Made by a program: the position numbers and the translations under genes. From NCBI GenBank assembly GCA_024399015.1, contig JAKSIC010000001.1, forward strand, positions 310,001-374,000: a stretch of 64,000 nucleotides of DNA. Direction: 5' to 3'. This document shows positions 25,656-34,170 of this stretch, in pieces. This stretch comes from Fibrobacter sp. GTDB lineage: Bacteria; Fibrobacterota; Fibrobacteria; Fibrobacterales; Fibrobacteraceae. Below the pieces are notes generated by a model that saw nothing but the letters and a program-made list of their open reading frames with translations, searched no databases and was not told where the DNA came from. Position 1 is the first letter of the stretch. Each line of letters starts with the position of its first letter.

Positions 25656-28577
25656 CTAGCGGCCGATACTTGCCGCGTTCAATTTCTTACGGAGCTTCTG
25701 AATTTCGCGTTCAATCAGGCGCTTTTCCACAGCGAAGAATTCTTCGTTTTTCTGGATAGCATTCTTATAGATAACATCAGCCAAATCCGGTTCGCCAGCC
25801 ATAAGAGCCACAAGCACGCAGTTGCGAAGGAACAGCTGATCCATTTCACCCATTTCATAACGGTCGTAGAAATCAGCTACAGCAAGAGCGCCCTTGGCAT
25901 AATCCTTTGCGCGAGCCGCTTCAAGAATGTTGAATTCATCAGCGAAGCTCTGAGGCATGGCACCTGCGGCAACCAAGTCACGAATCTTCACGTAGACTTC
26001 ATTGGTATCGCGAGCTTCCATAGGAACAGTGCGGATCCATTCTACATATTCTTCACGGAACTTCTGGTAGTCCGCAGAGATTTCAAGGGACTCGATTTTT
26101 GCACTATCAAGATTCTTCAGGTCTTCGGCATAGGCCAGCAGGGCGCGCTTTCTATATCCGTCTTCGCCATTTTCCATCATAGCCTTGGCGCGGGCCGGGC
26201 GGCGCAAGGCGTAATCTTCCGGGCTCAGGTATTCCTGCCAGCAAACTTCGCAGGAATCGAACATCTGAACAATGTGAGCTTCGGAGTGAACAAAGCGGGC
26301 TTCTTCAGCGCGGTTATCCACCATAGGAACAAAGATACTGTTAGGTTCTACGCCTTCAAGCAAGGAGGCAACCATCTTGTTGGTGAAGAGGAAGTTTCTT
26401 TCACCGAAGAATTCCGGATTGCGATGAATGCGGTCAAATTCCTTGATTAAGACAGAGTCGGTGCTGAAGCGGCCGATGCCCTTCTGGTAAACCGGTTCGT
26501 CACTAGCAATCATGATGATGTCCGGTTCATCGGTGGACTTGTACAAGCTCACATAGGGGAAAGTCATGTCCAAAGCCTTCAAGATATTCAGGAACATCAA
26601 GTCGTTGAATTCGTAGGTTTGAATCCACTGAACCCAAAGTCCGCCCGGCTTCATGTAGCGGCGCATCTTGGCGTAGAATTCATGTGCGAACAAACCTGCC
26701 ACGCCGCTAACCCAGGGATTGGAGGGCACGCTGATAATCATGTCGTACTGACGACGATTGGTGTGGAAGAATGTAGTAGCGTCATCGATAAAGATGTGGA
26801 TGCGGGGATCATCGTAACCACGGGCGTTATACGGATAGAATCCCTTGGCCAAATCCATCATGGCTTCTTCAATTTCAACGCAGTCGAAATCCTTCAGCAG
26901 CGGGTCTGCCAAAAGATAATGGGCGCCCATACCGCTACCATAGCCCACCATGGCAGCATCGTAAGGTTCCGTCTTCACAGCCATGGGCATGAATGCAGTT
27001 GCTGCCTGGGTCAGTTCATCGCTGGAAATAGGCTGGGTACGATCCTTGCTCAAACTGGCGTCAGCCTTACCGTTGGTCTTTACATAGTAGTGAACCTTGG
27101 ATTCGTGGAAGCTGATGGTTGCTGTCTTACCGTCAATGACGCGGATCTTTTCATCGGGATGCATATTCTTGTAGGAACGGAACACGCCGGAAGTTACCAG
27201 ATGCGGATCGAAGTTCACAAAGAAGGCGGGCAGCACCATGGCGGCGGCCACCACATAGAACATCACATTGTGACGCCACTTCTTGCGGTACACAGCCAGT
27301 AGGATAAAGCCAATGGCGAAATCAAGAACAGCAGCAAGGACCAAGGCTCCCTTCAGCTGGAGGAGCGGCAACAGCAAAAGGCCGCCGCCAGCAGAACCGA
27401 GGATAGAACCCAAAGTATTCCAGCCATAAACCTTTCCGATAGGAGCTTCGCTCTTGAAAGCACGAGTCAAAATCAAGGTAATCAAAGGCAAGGTCATACC
27501 AGCGAAGAAACTGGTGGGAACCATCCAAAGCAAGGACAAGGCGTACTTGAACAAACTCCAGCAAACGTAACCGTCAGCCGTGGGATTGAAAATCTGGTTG
27601 GCCTCGTTCATCATGGCCCAGAAGGGCTCGTGGAAGTACAAGGTGCAAAGTGCAAAGAAGGCCATGAAAATCTGGGCCAGGGAAAGCACCACCAAGCTAT
27701 CCTTCTTCAGGAGCTTACCGCTGACAGCACTACCGATGGCAAGGCCCAAGATAAATGCAGAAAGCATCTGGTCGAAGCTGTGGCTAGAAGAACCCATCAG
27801 CAGGGAAAGCAAGCGGGTCCAGACAATTTCATAAACGAAGGAAGTCAAACCGGTGATAGCCGCAATCCAAAGCCACATGTTCTTGTGAGGCATGGGCAGG
27901 TTGTGTTCCGCAGCGTAGTCTTCGTTCTTGTCTTCAACTTCACCCTCTTCATCTTCCTGATAAACCGGCGAAGTCGTCATGCCGATAAAGCTAAACACCG
28001 CAGCCAGCAAGAAGTTGATGGAAGCAGCCACAATCAAGGTAGCGTGGTTACCGATGTTAGGAATCAGCAAATAGCTGGTGGCAAGAATACCGATAGCGGA
28101 GCCCAGGCTGTTGGTAAAGTAGAGCATGGGGAGAGAAACTTCTGCACCGCTCTTGCGCATAAGACCAGCAGCAATGAACGGGAAGGTCATACCCACCGCA
28201 ATCGCAATAGGCAACGTAGAACCCGTAGCAAGGACCACCTTGGCGATTTCAGCGCCTCGGGAGCTAAGCCCTGCGGTAAATTCAGAATCAAAGAAGAACC
28301 CTGTCAGCGCGTTATACAGCGGGTGGTACGCCACGCCGCCAATGCCGATGCCCAATTCCACCAAGCCGTATCCCAACAGCGGGCGCTTCGTCTTTGTGAC
28401 AAGCTTACCGGCAACAAAGCTACCGATGGCAAGGCCGCCCATGTAAATGCAGAGGGTAAGCACCTGGCCATAGCTGGAATGACCTAGGAAGAGTTTAAGG
28501 TAGCGAGCCCAGGAGCCTTCGTAAATCAGGCCTGCAAAACCGGACAACGCAAAGAGAAAATAAATGAGAATATTCAT
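25656..28577 (-). CDS. membrane-fused spermidine-synthase-like protein
   Basis: The 973-residue protein joins about 12-14 membrane helices (about 1-440; N-terminal LIYEGSWARYLKLFLGHS is typical of fused MFS/spermidine synthase proteins) to a SpeE-like methyltransferase fold (about 500-740). The SAM/dcSAM site is seen as MVGYGSGMGAHYLL, an acidic VEIEEAM after strand 2, and FIDDATTFF. The C-terminal 220 residues are helical and of unknown type. It is probably an aminopropyltransferase or another SAM-dependent enzyme at the membrane, but polyamine synthesis is not proven. There is no clear ribosome site, and a TATAAA lies 8 bp before the ATG. Confidence 0.8.
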   Translation of the reverse strand: MNILIYFLFALSGFAGLIYEGSWARYLKLFLGHSSYGQVLTLCIYMGGLAIGSFVAGKLVTKTKRPLLGYGLVELGIGIGGVAYHPLYNALTGFFFDSEFTAGLSSRGAEIAKVVLATGSTLPIAIAVGMTFPFIAAGLMRKSGAEVSLPMLYFTNSLGSAIGILATSYLLIPNIGNHATLIVAASINFLLAAVFSFIGMTTSPVYQEDEEGEVEDKNEDYAAEHNLPMPHKNMWLWIAAITGLTSFVYEIVWTRLLSLLMGSSSHSFDQMLSAFILGLAIGSAVSGKLLKKDSLVVLSLAQIFMAFFALCTLYFHEPFWAMMNEANQIFNPTADGYVCWSLFKYALSLLWMVPTSFFAGMTLPLITLILTRAFKSEAPIGKVYGWNTLGSILGSAGGGLLLLPLLQLKGALVLAAVLDFAIGFILLAVYRKKWRHNVMFYVVAAAMVLPAFFVNFDPHLVTSGVFRSYKNMHPDEKIRVIDGKTATISFHESKVHYYVKTNGKADASLSKDRTQPISSDELTQAATAFMPMAVKTEPYDAAMVGYGSGMGAHYLLADPLLKDFDCVEIEEAMMDLAKGFYPYNARGYDDPRIHIFIDDATTFFHTNRRQYDMIISVPSNPWVSGVAGLFAHEFYAKMRRYMKPGGLWVQWIQTYEFNDLMFLNILKALDMTFPYVSLYKSTDEPDIIMIASDEPVYQKGIGRFSTDSVLIKEFDRIHRNPEFFGERNFLFTNKMVASLLEGVEPNSIFVPMVDNRAEEARFVHSEAHIVQMFDSCEVCWQEYLSPEDYALRRPARAKAMMENGEDGYRKRALLAYAEDLKNLDSAKIESLEISADYQKFREEYVEWIRTVPMEARDTNEVYVKIRDLVAAGAMPQSFADEFNILEAARAKDYAKGALAVADFYDRYEMGEMDQLFLRNCVLVALMAGEPDLADVIYKNAIQKNEEFFAVEKRLIEREIQKLRKKLNAASIGR

Positions 28578-28640
28578 GGCGTAAATTTATACAAATACAC
28601 CATGAATGAAATGAAAATAAAAATTTAGAGAGTCTATCCT

Positions 28641-29264
28641 TTACGGATTATAGTGGTCAAAGGATTCCATCATGTCTATCACATACTTATCCGGATTATC
28701 CATCGGATTAACAGTGTAGGCTGTGACGACATAGAAATTACCCTTTTCCGTCAATTTAACCGCGGAACACTCACGGAAATCATCTTTACCCTCAAGGCAA
28801 ATCAGCCCATACCCGTTTTCCTTATTGAAGGAAGAAGAAAGTACGGAACCTCCTTTCAAGGGTTCATAATTCTCAAAAGAATTCTCGGCGTCCCACTGCA
28901 TAAAGTACATAACTACAGCAGAATCCGAAGCCATTGGAGGGGGCGTGAAGGAGCTATCGCGTTCAACCAGGGATCTTGTTGCTCCTCGAGCCGTCAAATT
29001 CAAACTAGGACTTTCTACTTCGCCCAAAACAAACTGAACTCTGAATACGCCATGTTCAATAGAATAAGTTGCTACCCTATAAGCCCACTGTTCATTTGGC
29101 ATAAACGGCAAAGTAAACTCCACCGGTTCCGGATGAGGAACCTGCAAATACGTGCCTCGCTTTGTCCACTTGTACTGGCCAATGCGAATAGCATCCTTGG
29201 AGGCACAACCTTCCAAAAGAATCAATGCAAAAAGGCCTATTACTAAAGCAAAATGTTTTTTCAT
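28641..29264 (-). CDS. lipoprotein of unknown function
   Basis: The 207-residue protein has a short signal peptide with lipobox LEGC (cysteine about residue 19). The mature part appears beta-rich (YRVATYSIEHGVFRVQFVLG) and carries a pair of cysteines (ICLEGKDDFRECSAV). It lies upstream of the P-II-like genes only by neighbourhood on the same strand, with 22 bp to the P-II-like gene end, so it could be the last gene of that operon. No family is recognised. Confidence 0.6.
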   Translation of the reverse strand: MKKHFALVIGLFALILLEGCASKDAIRIGQYKWTKRGTYLQVPHPEPVEFTLPFMPNEQWAYRVATYSIEHGVFRVQFVLGEVESPSLNLTARGATRSLVERDSSFTPPPMASDSAVVMYFMQWDAENSFENYEPLKGGSVLSSSFNKENGYGLICLEGKDDFRECSAVKLTEKGNFYVVTAYTVNPMDNPDKYVIDMMESFDHYNP

Positions 29265-29285
29265 ATCTAACCCCTTTTTCTTTGT

Positions 29286-29735
29286 CTACTTCTTCTCAGA
29301 GGGCTTCACGATGGAAGCCATTTTCTGGGTAAAGCGCTGAGCAAGAGAAGCATTTTCATCGTCCTTGGTGCCAGCCTTTTCTGCAGCGGCAGCCTTGGCT
29401 GCAGCGATTGCTTCGGGCTTCCAAGGAGTCAAGCCAACAACGTTATCAACGGGCAGAGAGAACGCAATGCCCTGGCCCATGGTATCAAGGCCAGCCTTCT
29501 GGTACAAGGAATGAAGAACAGCATCCTTGATTTTAGAATCCACCAGAATCATCACGATTTCCTTTTCCGGCTGGATTGCAATATGGAAGAAGGATTCCGC
29601 TTCCTTGTTTGCGGTACCGCGGGCATTCAGAATCGTACCGCCACGGGCGCCAGCTTCCTTGGCAGCGTCCATCACCATTTCGGAGAAGCCGTTATTCACA
29701 ATGCAAAAGATGACTTCGTGATTATATGCGCTCAT
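29286..29735 (-). CDS. P-II-like signalling protein (second of pair)
   Basis: The 149-residue protein has the ferredoxin-like P-II fold signature: AAKEAGARGGTILNARGT in the T-loop/B-loop region (about 23-40), then EKEIVMILVDSKIKDAVLH. A C-terminal lysine- and alanine-rich tail of about 45 residues follows. There is no tyrosine at the usual uridylylation site. P-II proteins sense ATP/ADP/2-oxoglutarate or other nucleotides and gate a partner, here plausibly the neighbouring DUF1538 membrane protein. Its ATG overlaps the stop of the other P-II-like gene by 4 bp. Confidence 0.75.
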   Translation of the reverse strand: MSAYNHEVIFCIVNNGFSEMVMDAAKEAGARGGTILNARGTANKEAESFFHIAIQPEKEIVMILVDSKIKDAVLHSLYQKAGLDTMGQGIAFSLPVDNVVGLTPWKPEAIAAAKAAAAEKAGTKDDENASLAQRFTQKMASIVKPSEKK

Positions 29736-30160
29736 TTTTCCTGTCTCCGAACCGCGTCGCGGTTATCGCTTAAAAAATTAAAGATGGACTTGCCGATAAT
29801 GCTTGCCATCGGAATCGTGTAGGCGATACCTCTGCCGCCAGGAATAGTATTGAACTTTTCCTCAAGGCTTTCAAGGGCAGCAGGCAAGTGGTCTTCGCCA
29901 ATAATGCTAATAATCAAGGCCCTGTCGGAATCCAGAAGGCCCATAGCCGTAGCGATTTCCTTGGGGGCGGTGCCCTTTCCGTAAACTACCGTCTGCATAT
30001 TCACGCCAAAAGACTGAATATGGTCCATGAAAAAATCGGCCTTGGCACGACTGACCACAGTCATCATGATTTTCAACTTGTTCATGGAAACGGCAGAATG
30101 ACCATCGGTAACAGCGCGGCCGCGTCTTCTTACGGGATTGAATCTTCCAATATCAGCCAT
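29732..30160 (-). CDS. P-II-like signalling protein (first of pair)
   Basis: The 142-residue protein has an N-terminal basic extension (about 1-25, RRRGRAV) then a P-II-like core: KLKIMMTVVSRAKADFFMDH, a VVYGKGTAPKEI loop, and RALIISIIGEDHLPAALESL. It differs strongly from the next protein, so they may form a heteromer or sense different ligands. It starts 7 bp after the DUF1538 gene with AGGTAAGG upstream. An internal start at codon 26 would still keep the core. Confidence 0.72.
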   Translation of the reverse strand: MADIGRFNPVRRRGRAVTDGHSAVSMNKLKIMMTVVSRAKADFFMDHIQSFGVNMQTVVYGKGTAPKEIATAMGLLDSDRALIISIIGEDHLPAALESLEEKFNTIPGGRGIAYTIPMASIIGKSIFNFLSDNRDAVRRQEK

Positions 30161-30167
30161 GCCTTAC

Positions 30168-31700
30168 CTACACAAAGTCAATAATCTGTTCATCATCCGC
30201 ATCCTGGATGCGACGCATCATCATACGATTACGGAGGGTTCTGGAAAGAATCGCCTTAAAGCCAAGAACCTGAATCGTAATCAACGGAGTCATGGCCACC
30301 ATGGCCACAATGCCAAATGCAAAATTCAAAATGGCATCGCCACCGCCGTGAACAGAAGCGCAGGCGCCAATAGCCAAAGGCAGAATAAAACTGGAAGTCA
30401 AAGGACCGCTGGCCACGCCACCAGAGTCAAAGGCAATGGCCGTATAAAGTTTCGGCACAAAGAAGGACAAACCCAGAGAAATAAAATATCCAGGAATCAA
30501 ATAGTAGATCAAGGGGAAACCATAAATCAGGCGAAGCATGGAAAGGCCAATGGAAATACCCACACCAACACTCAAAGCAATCAGCATGGAACGCTTGGTC
30601 ACCAAGCCACCGGTGATTTCTTCGACCTGCTTATTCAAAACATGAACCGCAGGTTCTGCAAGCACCACCACCATACCAATCACAAAACCGGAAATCACCA
30701 AGGCCTTGGAACTTTGTGCCAACTGCTGACCCAGTTCAAAACCAATAGGCATAAAGCCCACAGCCACAGCCGTAAGGAAAATCACCAAGCCAACAAAAGT
30801 GTAGATAATGCCAAAGCCAATCTGCATCAACTTGGTCTTGGTCAGTTTCAACACAAAGAACTGCAATGCCGTAAAGAAGGCTACAATCAGGCCCAGGGCA
30901 ACAATCACTTCCTTAGCCACCCTAAGAACAGTCGGCAAAAAATTCCTACCCAGGTTCGCATCAATGGAGTAGGCGCTTTCAGAAAGTTCGTAAGTCAAGT
31001 CGCCCTTGGCAAAAAGCAACAAGCCCATCAAGGCAAGAATAGGGCCCACAGAGCAAAGGGCAATCAAGCCGAAACTGTTTTCATTAGCATTGCGGCCGCC
31101 AATGGCACCGGCCACACCCACGCCCAACGCCATAATAAAAGGCACCGTAATGGGGCCCGTGGTAACGCCACCGCTGTCAAAAGCCAAGGGAACGAAAGTA
31201 GACTTGCCCATAGAAATCATCAGCATGCCCAACATGAAAAGCACCATGTAGAAGAAGATGATGATAGAAGACAAATCCTTCTTAAATACAATCTTGATAA
31301 TGGACAACAGCAGGAAAATTCCCACGCCAACGCCCACAACGCCAATCAATAGTTTCGGGTGTACTGCATTAGAAACCTGTTCTGCAAGCACCGACAAATC
31401 CGGTTCCGCAATGGTAATAAGCACGCCCATCACAAAGCACACAGAAACCAACAAAAGCAAACGGCGGGACTTTGCCAAACCGGAACCCACATGTTCTCCC
31501 ATAGGAGTCATGGCCAGGTCAGCACCCAAGTTAAAAAGGCCAATGCCAATCACCAGGAAAACGGCGCAAATGGCAAAAACAATCATCTGCTTAACGCTCA
31601 GGGTCACCAAAGGCGTATGGGCCACCAGAAGAACGATCAGCGTTATAGGCAACACCGATGCAAAGGATTCTTTCAGTTTAGCTAGCAGGGGACTCAACAT
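30168..31700 (-). CDS. DUF1538 multi-pass membrane protein
   Basis: The 510-residue protein contains two copies of the DUF1538 domain. Paired landmarks show the internal duplication: FDSGGVTTGPITVPFI and FDSGGVASGPLTSSFI, as well as IAEPDLSVLAEQV and LAEPAVHVLNKQV. About 12-14 membrane helices are predicted by eye. The family is thought to be transport-related but the substrate is unknown. Two P-II-like genes follow directly, and this suggests a channel or transporter gated by a P-II protein, as AmtB is by GlnK. It is the first gene of its operon. Confidence 0.82.
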   Translation of the reverse strand: MLSPLLAKLKESFASVLPITLIVLLVAHTPLVTLSVKQMIVFAICAVFLVIGIGLFNLGADLAMTPMGEHVGSGLAKSRRLLLLVSVCFVMGVLITIAEPDLSVLAEQVSNAVHPKLLIGVVGVGVGIFLLLSIIKIVFKKDLSSIIIFFYMVLFMLGMLMISMGKSTFVPLAFDSGGVTTGPITVPFIMALGVGVAGAIGGRNANENSFGLIALCSVGPILALMGLLLFAKGDLTYELSESAYSIDANLGRNFLPTVLRVAKEVIVALGLIVAFFTALQFFVLKLTKTKLMQIGFGIIYTFVGLVIFLTAVAVGFMPIGFELGQQLAQSSKALVISGFVIGMVVVLAEPAVHVLNKQVEEITGGLVTKRSMLIALSVGVGISIGLSMLRLIYGFPLIYYLIPGYFISLGLSFFVPKLYTAIAFDSGGVASGPLTSSFILPLAIGACASVHGGGDAILNFAFGIVAMVAMTPLITIQVLGFKAILSRTLRNRMMMRRIQDADDEQIIDFV

Positions 31701-31742
31701 TTTAGACGCAATATAGCTTTATTGCAACTCCTTACGGAAGGT

Positions 31743-32345
31743 CTAAAGTGTTTCAACCACTTTCAATACTTCTTCTACGGCCTCCTGGGTAAATCCATCC
31801 AGAAGTTCAGAGACTATGGTGGCAAAGGCACGCATGTCTCCGTCGGCAAATTCCTTGGAACCGTCAAATCGCTTTGCCCAAAGATCGGAATCCCCGTTAG
31901 GCTTACGCATTCCCATCTGTACCGTCAAATGTGCGAACTTTCCCTCGGGCTTAATCACTTCCTCCAAGGCAACCACATGAATAGAAAATTCAAAGTCCGG
32001 CTTTGCAGTCAAAGCACTTTCCACATGCTGGAAAATACCAGACTGTTCGAAGCGCTGAGCCACAGACTGTTCAATCAAATGTTCCGGACGTGTAGCCCAA
32101 GAAGAATTATTATAGAACATAAAGTCATAGGGCGATTCCCTATAGACAATGTTATTTCTACGGTAAGCCGGATCGATTGTTGCGGTTTTTACAAACAACC
32201 TGTAGGCGAAAGGTTTTTCCACAACAGCCTTTCCTTCGGGAAGAACCACGGTATAGTAGCGCATGGCCTGGGGGGCTCCACCAAAGCAACCGTTCAATAC
32301 GAAAGCTGCAAAGGCACCACACAAAATCATCATCAACTTTTTCAT
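31743..32345 (-). CDS. ABC transport auxiliary lipoprotein (PqiC-like)
   Basis: The 200-residue protein has a signal peptide with lipobox LNGC. The mature part matches the ABC_trans_aux/PqiC type: RYYTVVLPEG, IVYRESPYDFMFYNNSSWA and FEFSIHVVALEEV. Such outer-membrane lipoproteins act with MCE proteins in lipid transport across the periplasm. It is the last gene of the MlaE-MlaF-MCE operon. Confidence 0.82.
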   Translation of the reverse strand: MKKLMMILCGAFAAFVLNGCFGGAPQAMRYYTVVLPEGKAVVEKPFAYRLFVKTATIDPAYRRNNIVYRESPYDFMFYNNSSWATRPEHLIEQSVAQRFEQSGIFQHVESALTAKPDFEFSIHVVALEEVIKPEGKFAHLTVQMGMRKPNGDSDLWAKRFDGSKEFADGDMRAFATIVSELLDGFTQEAVEEVLKVVETL

Positions 32346-32359
32346 CTTAAAACCTCACC

Positions 32360-33337
32360 TTACTTCTTTTCGCTACGAATCAAACTGGACGGCGAATTCT
32401 TAATCTTTTCACTGAACTCATTGAGGTTAGCCAGAATCTCGTTCAACTGAGAAAGGCTATTGTTAAAGGAGTTCTGATTCTTGTAAAGGAACAAGTCAAC
32501 ACCCTTGGACATTTCCTCAATAGAATGAATGGTCTTTACCAAATCGTCATTCATCTGCTTTGTATCCAAGGCAGCAAGTTTCTTCTGCAGATCAATCATG
32601 GTCTTCTGGATTTCCGCAGCAAGGTGAGCCTGCTCCATTTCATCGGAAGCAGTCTTCAAGGACTTGGTAATCTTCTCCAGATTCTTAACCGGTTCTTCCA
32701 AGGACTTCACAAAGGAACTTCCATTGGAAATCATACGATTGCTGTTCTGGACAAAGGCGTCCCCATGTTCAATCATAGTGCGGCCACTCTTAGAAGCGCT
32801 TTCCAAGTTTTCCAAGGTGCGGCTAATTTTTTCCGCATTATCCGCAGAAAGAACAGTATTCAAATTATTCACCAAGACTTCCACCTTACCGAAAAGAACT
32901 TCAGCCTGGCCTGTAATTTCATTAATGCGGTTGACACCCACCTTCACTTCGGATCCAGCAGGCAAATTGGGTTCGCTAATGTCACCTCCGGACAGAATCA
33001 AATAGCGGCTACCTGTCAAGGAAATCCTGCTGGTCATCTGCACTGAAGTACCGGCCTTAATAGGTGTTTCGGGGCTCACTTCAAACCAAACCTTCACCTT
33101 GTTCATGTCGGAAGAATCAATTTGAGCAGACTTCACGCGGCCCACATCAATACCACTCAACATCACGCGGGCATCCACAGAAAGCCCCTGCACTGACTCA
33201 TCAAAAACTGAGTAGTACATCACCTTCTGCTCTTTCAACTTACCTCCAATGAGGTAACCCAAGAAGCCTAAAATTCCCATAATGCAAAGCAACAGGAACA
33301 GGCCTAGTCTAATTCGTTCTGTACGTGTCGTTTCCAT
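32360..33337 (-). CDS. MCE-domain lipid-binding protein (MlaD-like)
   Basis: The 325-residue protein has one N-terminal membrane helix (about 9-29) and a single MCE domain (about 38-120: VQGLSVDARVMLSGIDVGRV). A long helical coiled-coil region follows (about 130-310). MCE proteins form hexameric periplasmic rings or tubes that carry phospholipid between membranes. The C-terminal coiled coil may build a tunnel, as in PqiB. It is followed by the lipoprotein with 14 bp spacing. It is 42 bp after the ATPase gene, and a palindrome lies in that gap. Confidence 0.88.
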   Translation of the reverse strand: METTRTERIRLGLFLLLCIMGILGFLGYLIGGKLKEQKVMYYSVFDESVQGLSVDARVMLSGIDVGRVKSAQIDSSDMNKVKVWFEVSPETPIKAGTSVQMTSRISLTGSRYLILSGGDISEPNLPAGSEVKVGVNRINEITGQAEVLFGKVEVLVNNLNTVLSADNAEKISRTLENLESASKSGRTMIEHGDAFVQNSNRMISNGSSFVKSLEEPVKNLEKITKSLKTASDEMEQAHLAAEIQKTMIDLQKKLAALDTKQMNDDLVKTIHSIEEMSKGVDLFLYKNQNSFNNSLSQLNEILANLNEFSEKIKNSPSSLIRSEKK

Positions 33338-33348
33338 ATCTTTCTGTC

Positions 33349-33370
33349 ATCCCGGGCACCGACCCGGGAT
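33349..33370. repeat. CCCGGG palindrome, dispersed-repeat type
   Basis: ATCCCGGG-CACCGA-CCCGGGAT is a perfect 8-bp stem between two genes of the same operon on the minus strand. The sequence matches the widespread TCATCCCGGGC...GACCCGGGATC intergenic palindrome that I know from several bacteria. On the plus strand a T-run follows, but that is the wrong direction for a terminator of this operon. Confidence 0.6.
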
Positions 33371-33379
33371 CTCTTTTTT

Positions 33380-34162
33380 TTAGTCCACAAATTCAAAGTT
33401 CAAACAATTCACATTTCCAAATTCATCAGGGCACTTTCTATCGAAGAAAGTCCGAATCTCCGGAATATTACTTTCCAGCCCCTGTTGCAACGTTCCATCC
33501 AAAAGAACCTCTCCTTGTTTCAGGAAAACGAATTTATCACAGATGGTCTTGATACTATCCAATTCATGGGTCACAATGACCACAGAAATTTTCAAGTCGT
33601 CACGAAGGGTCAAAAGCAATTCGTCCAAGGATCTTGCCGTAATCGGGTCCAAGCCTGCAGAGGGTTCATCACAGAAAAGCAATTCCGGATCCAGAGCCAA
33701 GGCACGGGCCAAGGCAGCGCGTTTCTTCATGCCGCCGGAAAGTTCCGAAGGATACTTGTTAAAGGCATGCATCATGTGAACCTTCTCCAAACGGTCCGCA
33801 ATGATTTCATCCATAATTTTCTTGGGCAGGTACGGCTTGTGTCGCTTCAAGGGCAAAGCCACATTCTCTGCAACCGTAAGGCTAGTCAGCAAGGCGCCAC
33901 CCTGGAAAAGAACACCCGTTCTCTTTCGCACGTCATCAGGAATAGGCGTCGTCGCCGGATAAGACGTGCCAAAAAAGGAGATATTTCCTCCTAGAGGTTT
34001 TTCCAACTGCAGAATATTATTCAGCAAGGTGGATTTACCGCAACCGGATCCACCAAGGATTACGCGAATTTCACTGGGAGCCACTTCGAAGCTCACATCC
34101 TTCAAGATTACCCTGCCACCATAACCGGCCTTCAGATGTTCCACTTTAAGTAAAGGAGTCAT
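33380..34162 (-). CDS. MlaF-like ABC transporter ATPase (MCE operon)
   Basis: The 260-residue ATPase (ATG 34162, GAGG upstream) has Walker A LGGSGCGKSTLL, signature LSGGMKKRAALARAL and Walker B ELLFCDEPSAGLD, with VIVTHEL as the switch region. It lies between the MlaE permease (8 bp upstream) and the MCE gene, so it powers this lipid transporter. It is not the same as the ATPase at 4629, whose signature differs. An earlier in-frame start is unlikely. Confidence 0.9.
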   Translation of the reverse strand: MTPLLKVEHLKAGYGGRVILKDVSFEVAPSEIRVILGGSGCGKSTLLNNILQLEKPLGGNISFFGTSYPATTPIPDDVRKRTGVLFQGGALLTSLTVAENVALPLKRHKPYLPKKIMDEIIADRLEKVHMMHAFNKYPSELSGGMKKRAALARALALDPELLFCDEPSAGLDPITARSLDELLLTLRDDLKISVVIVTHELDSIKTICDKFVFLKQGEVLLDGTLQQGLESNIPEIRTFFDRKCPDEFGNVNCLNFEFVD

Positions 34163-34170
34163 ACATACCT

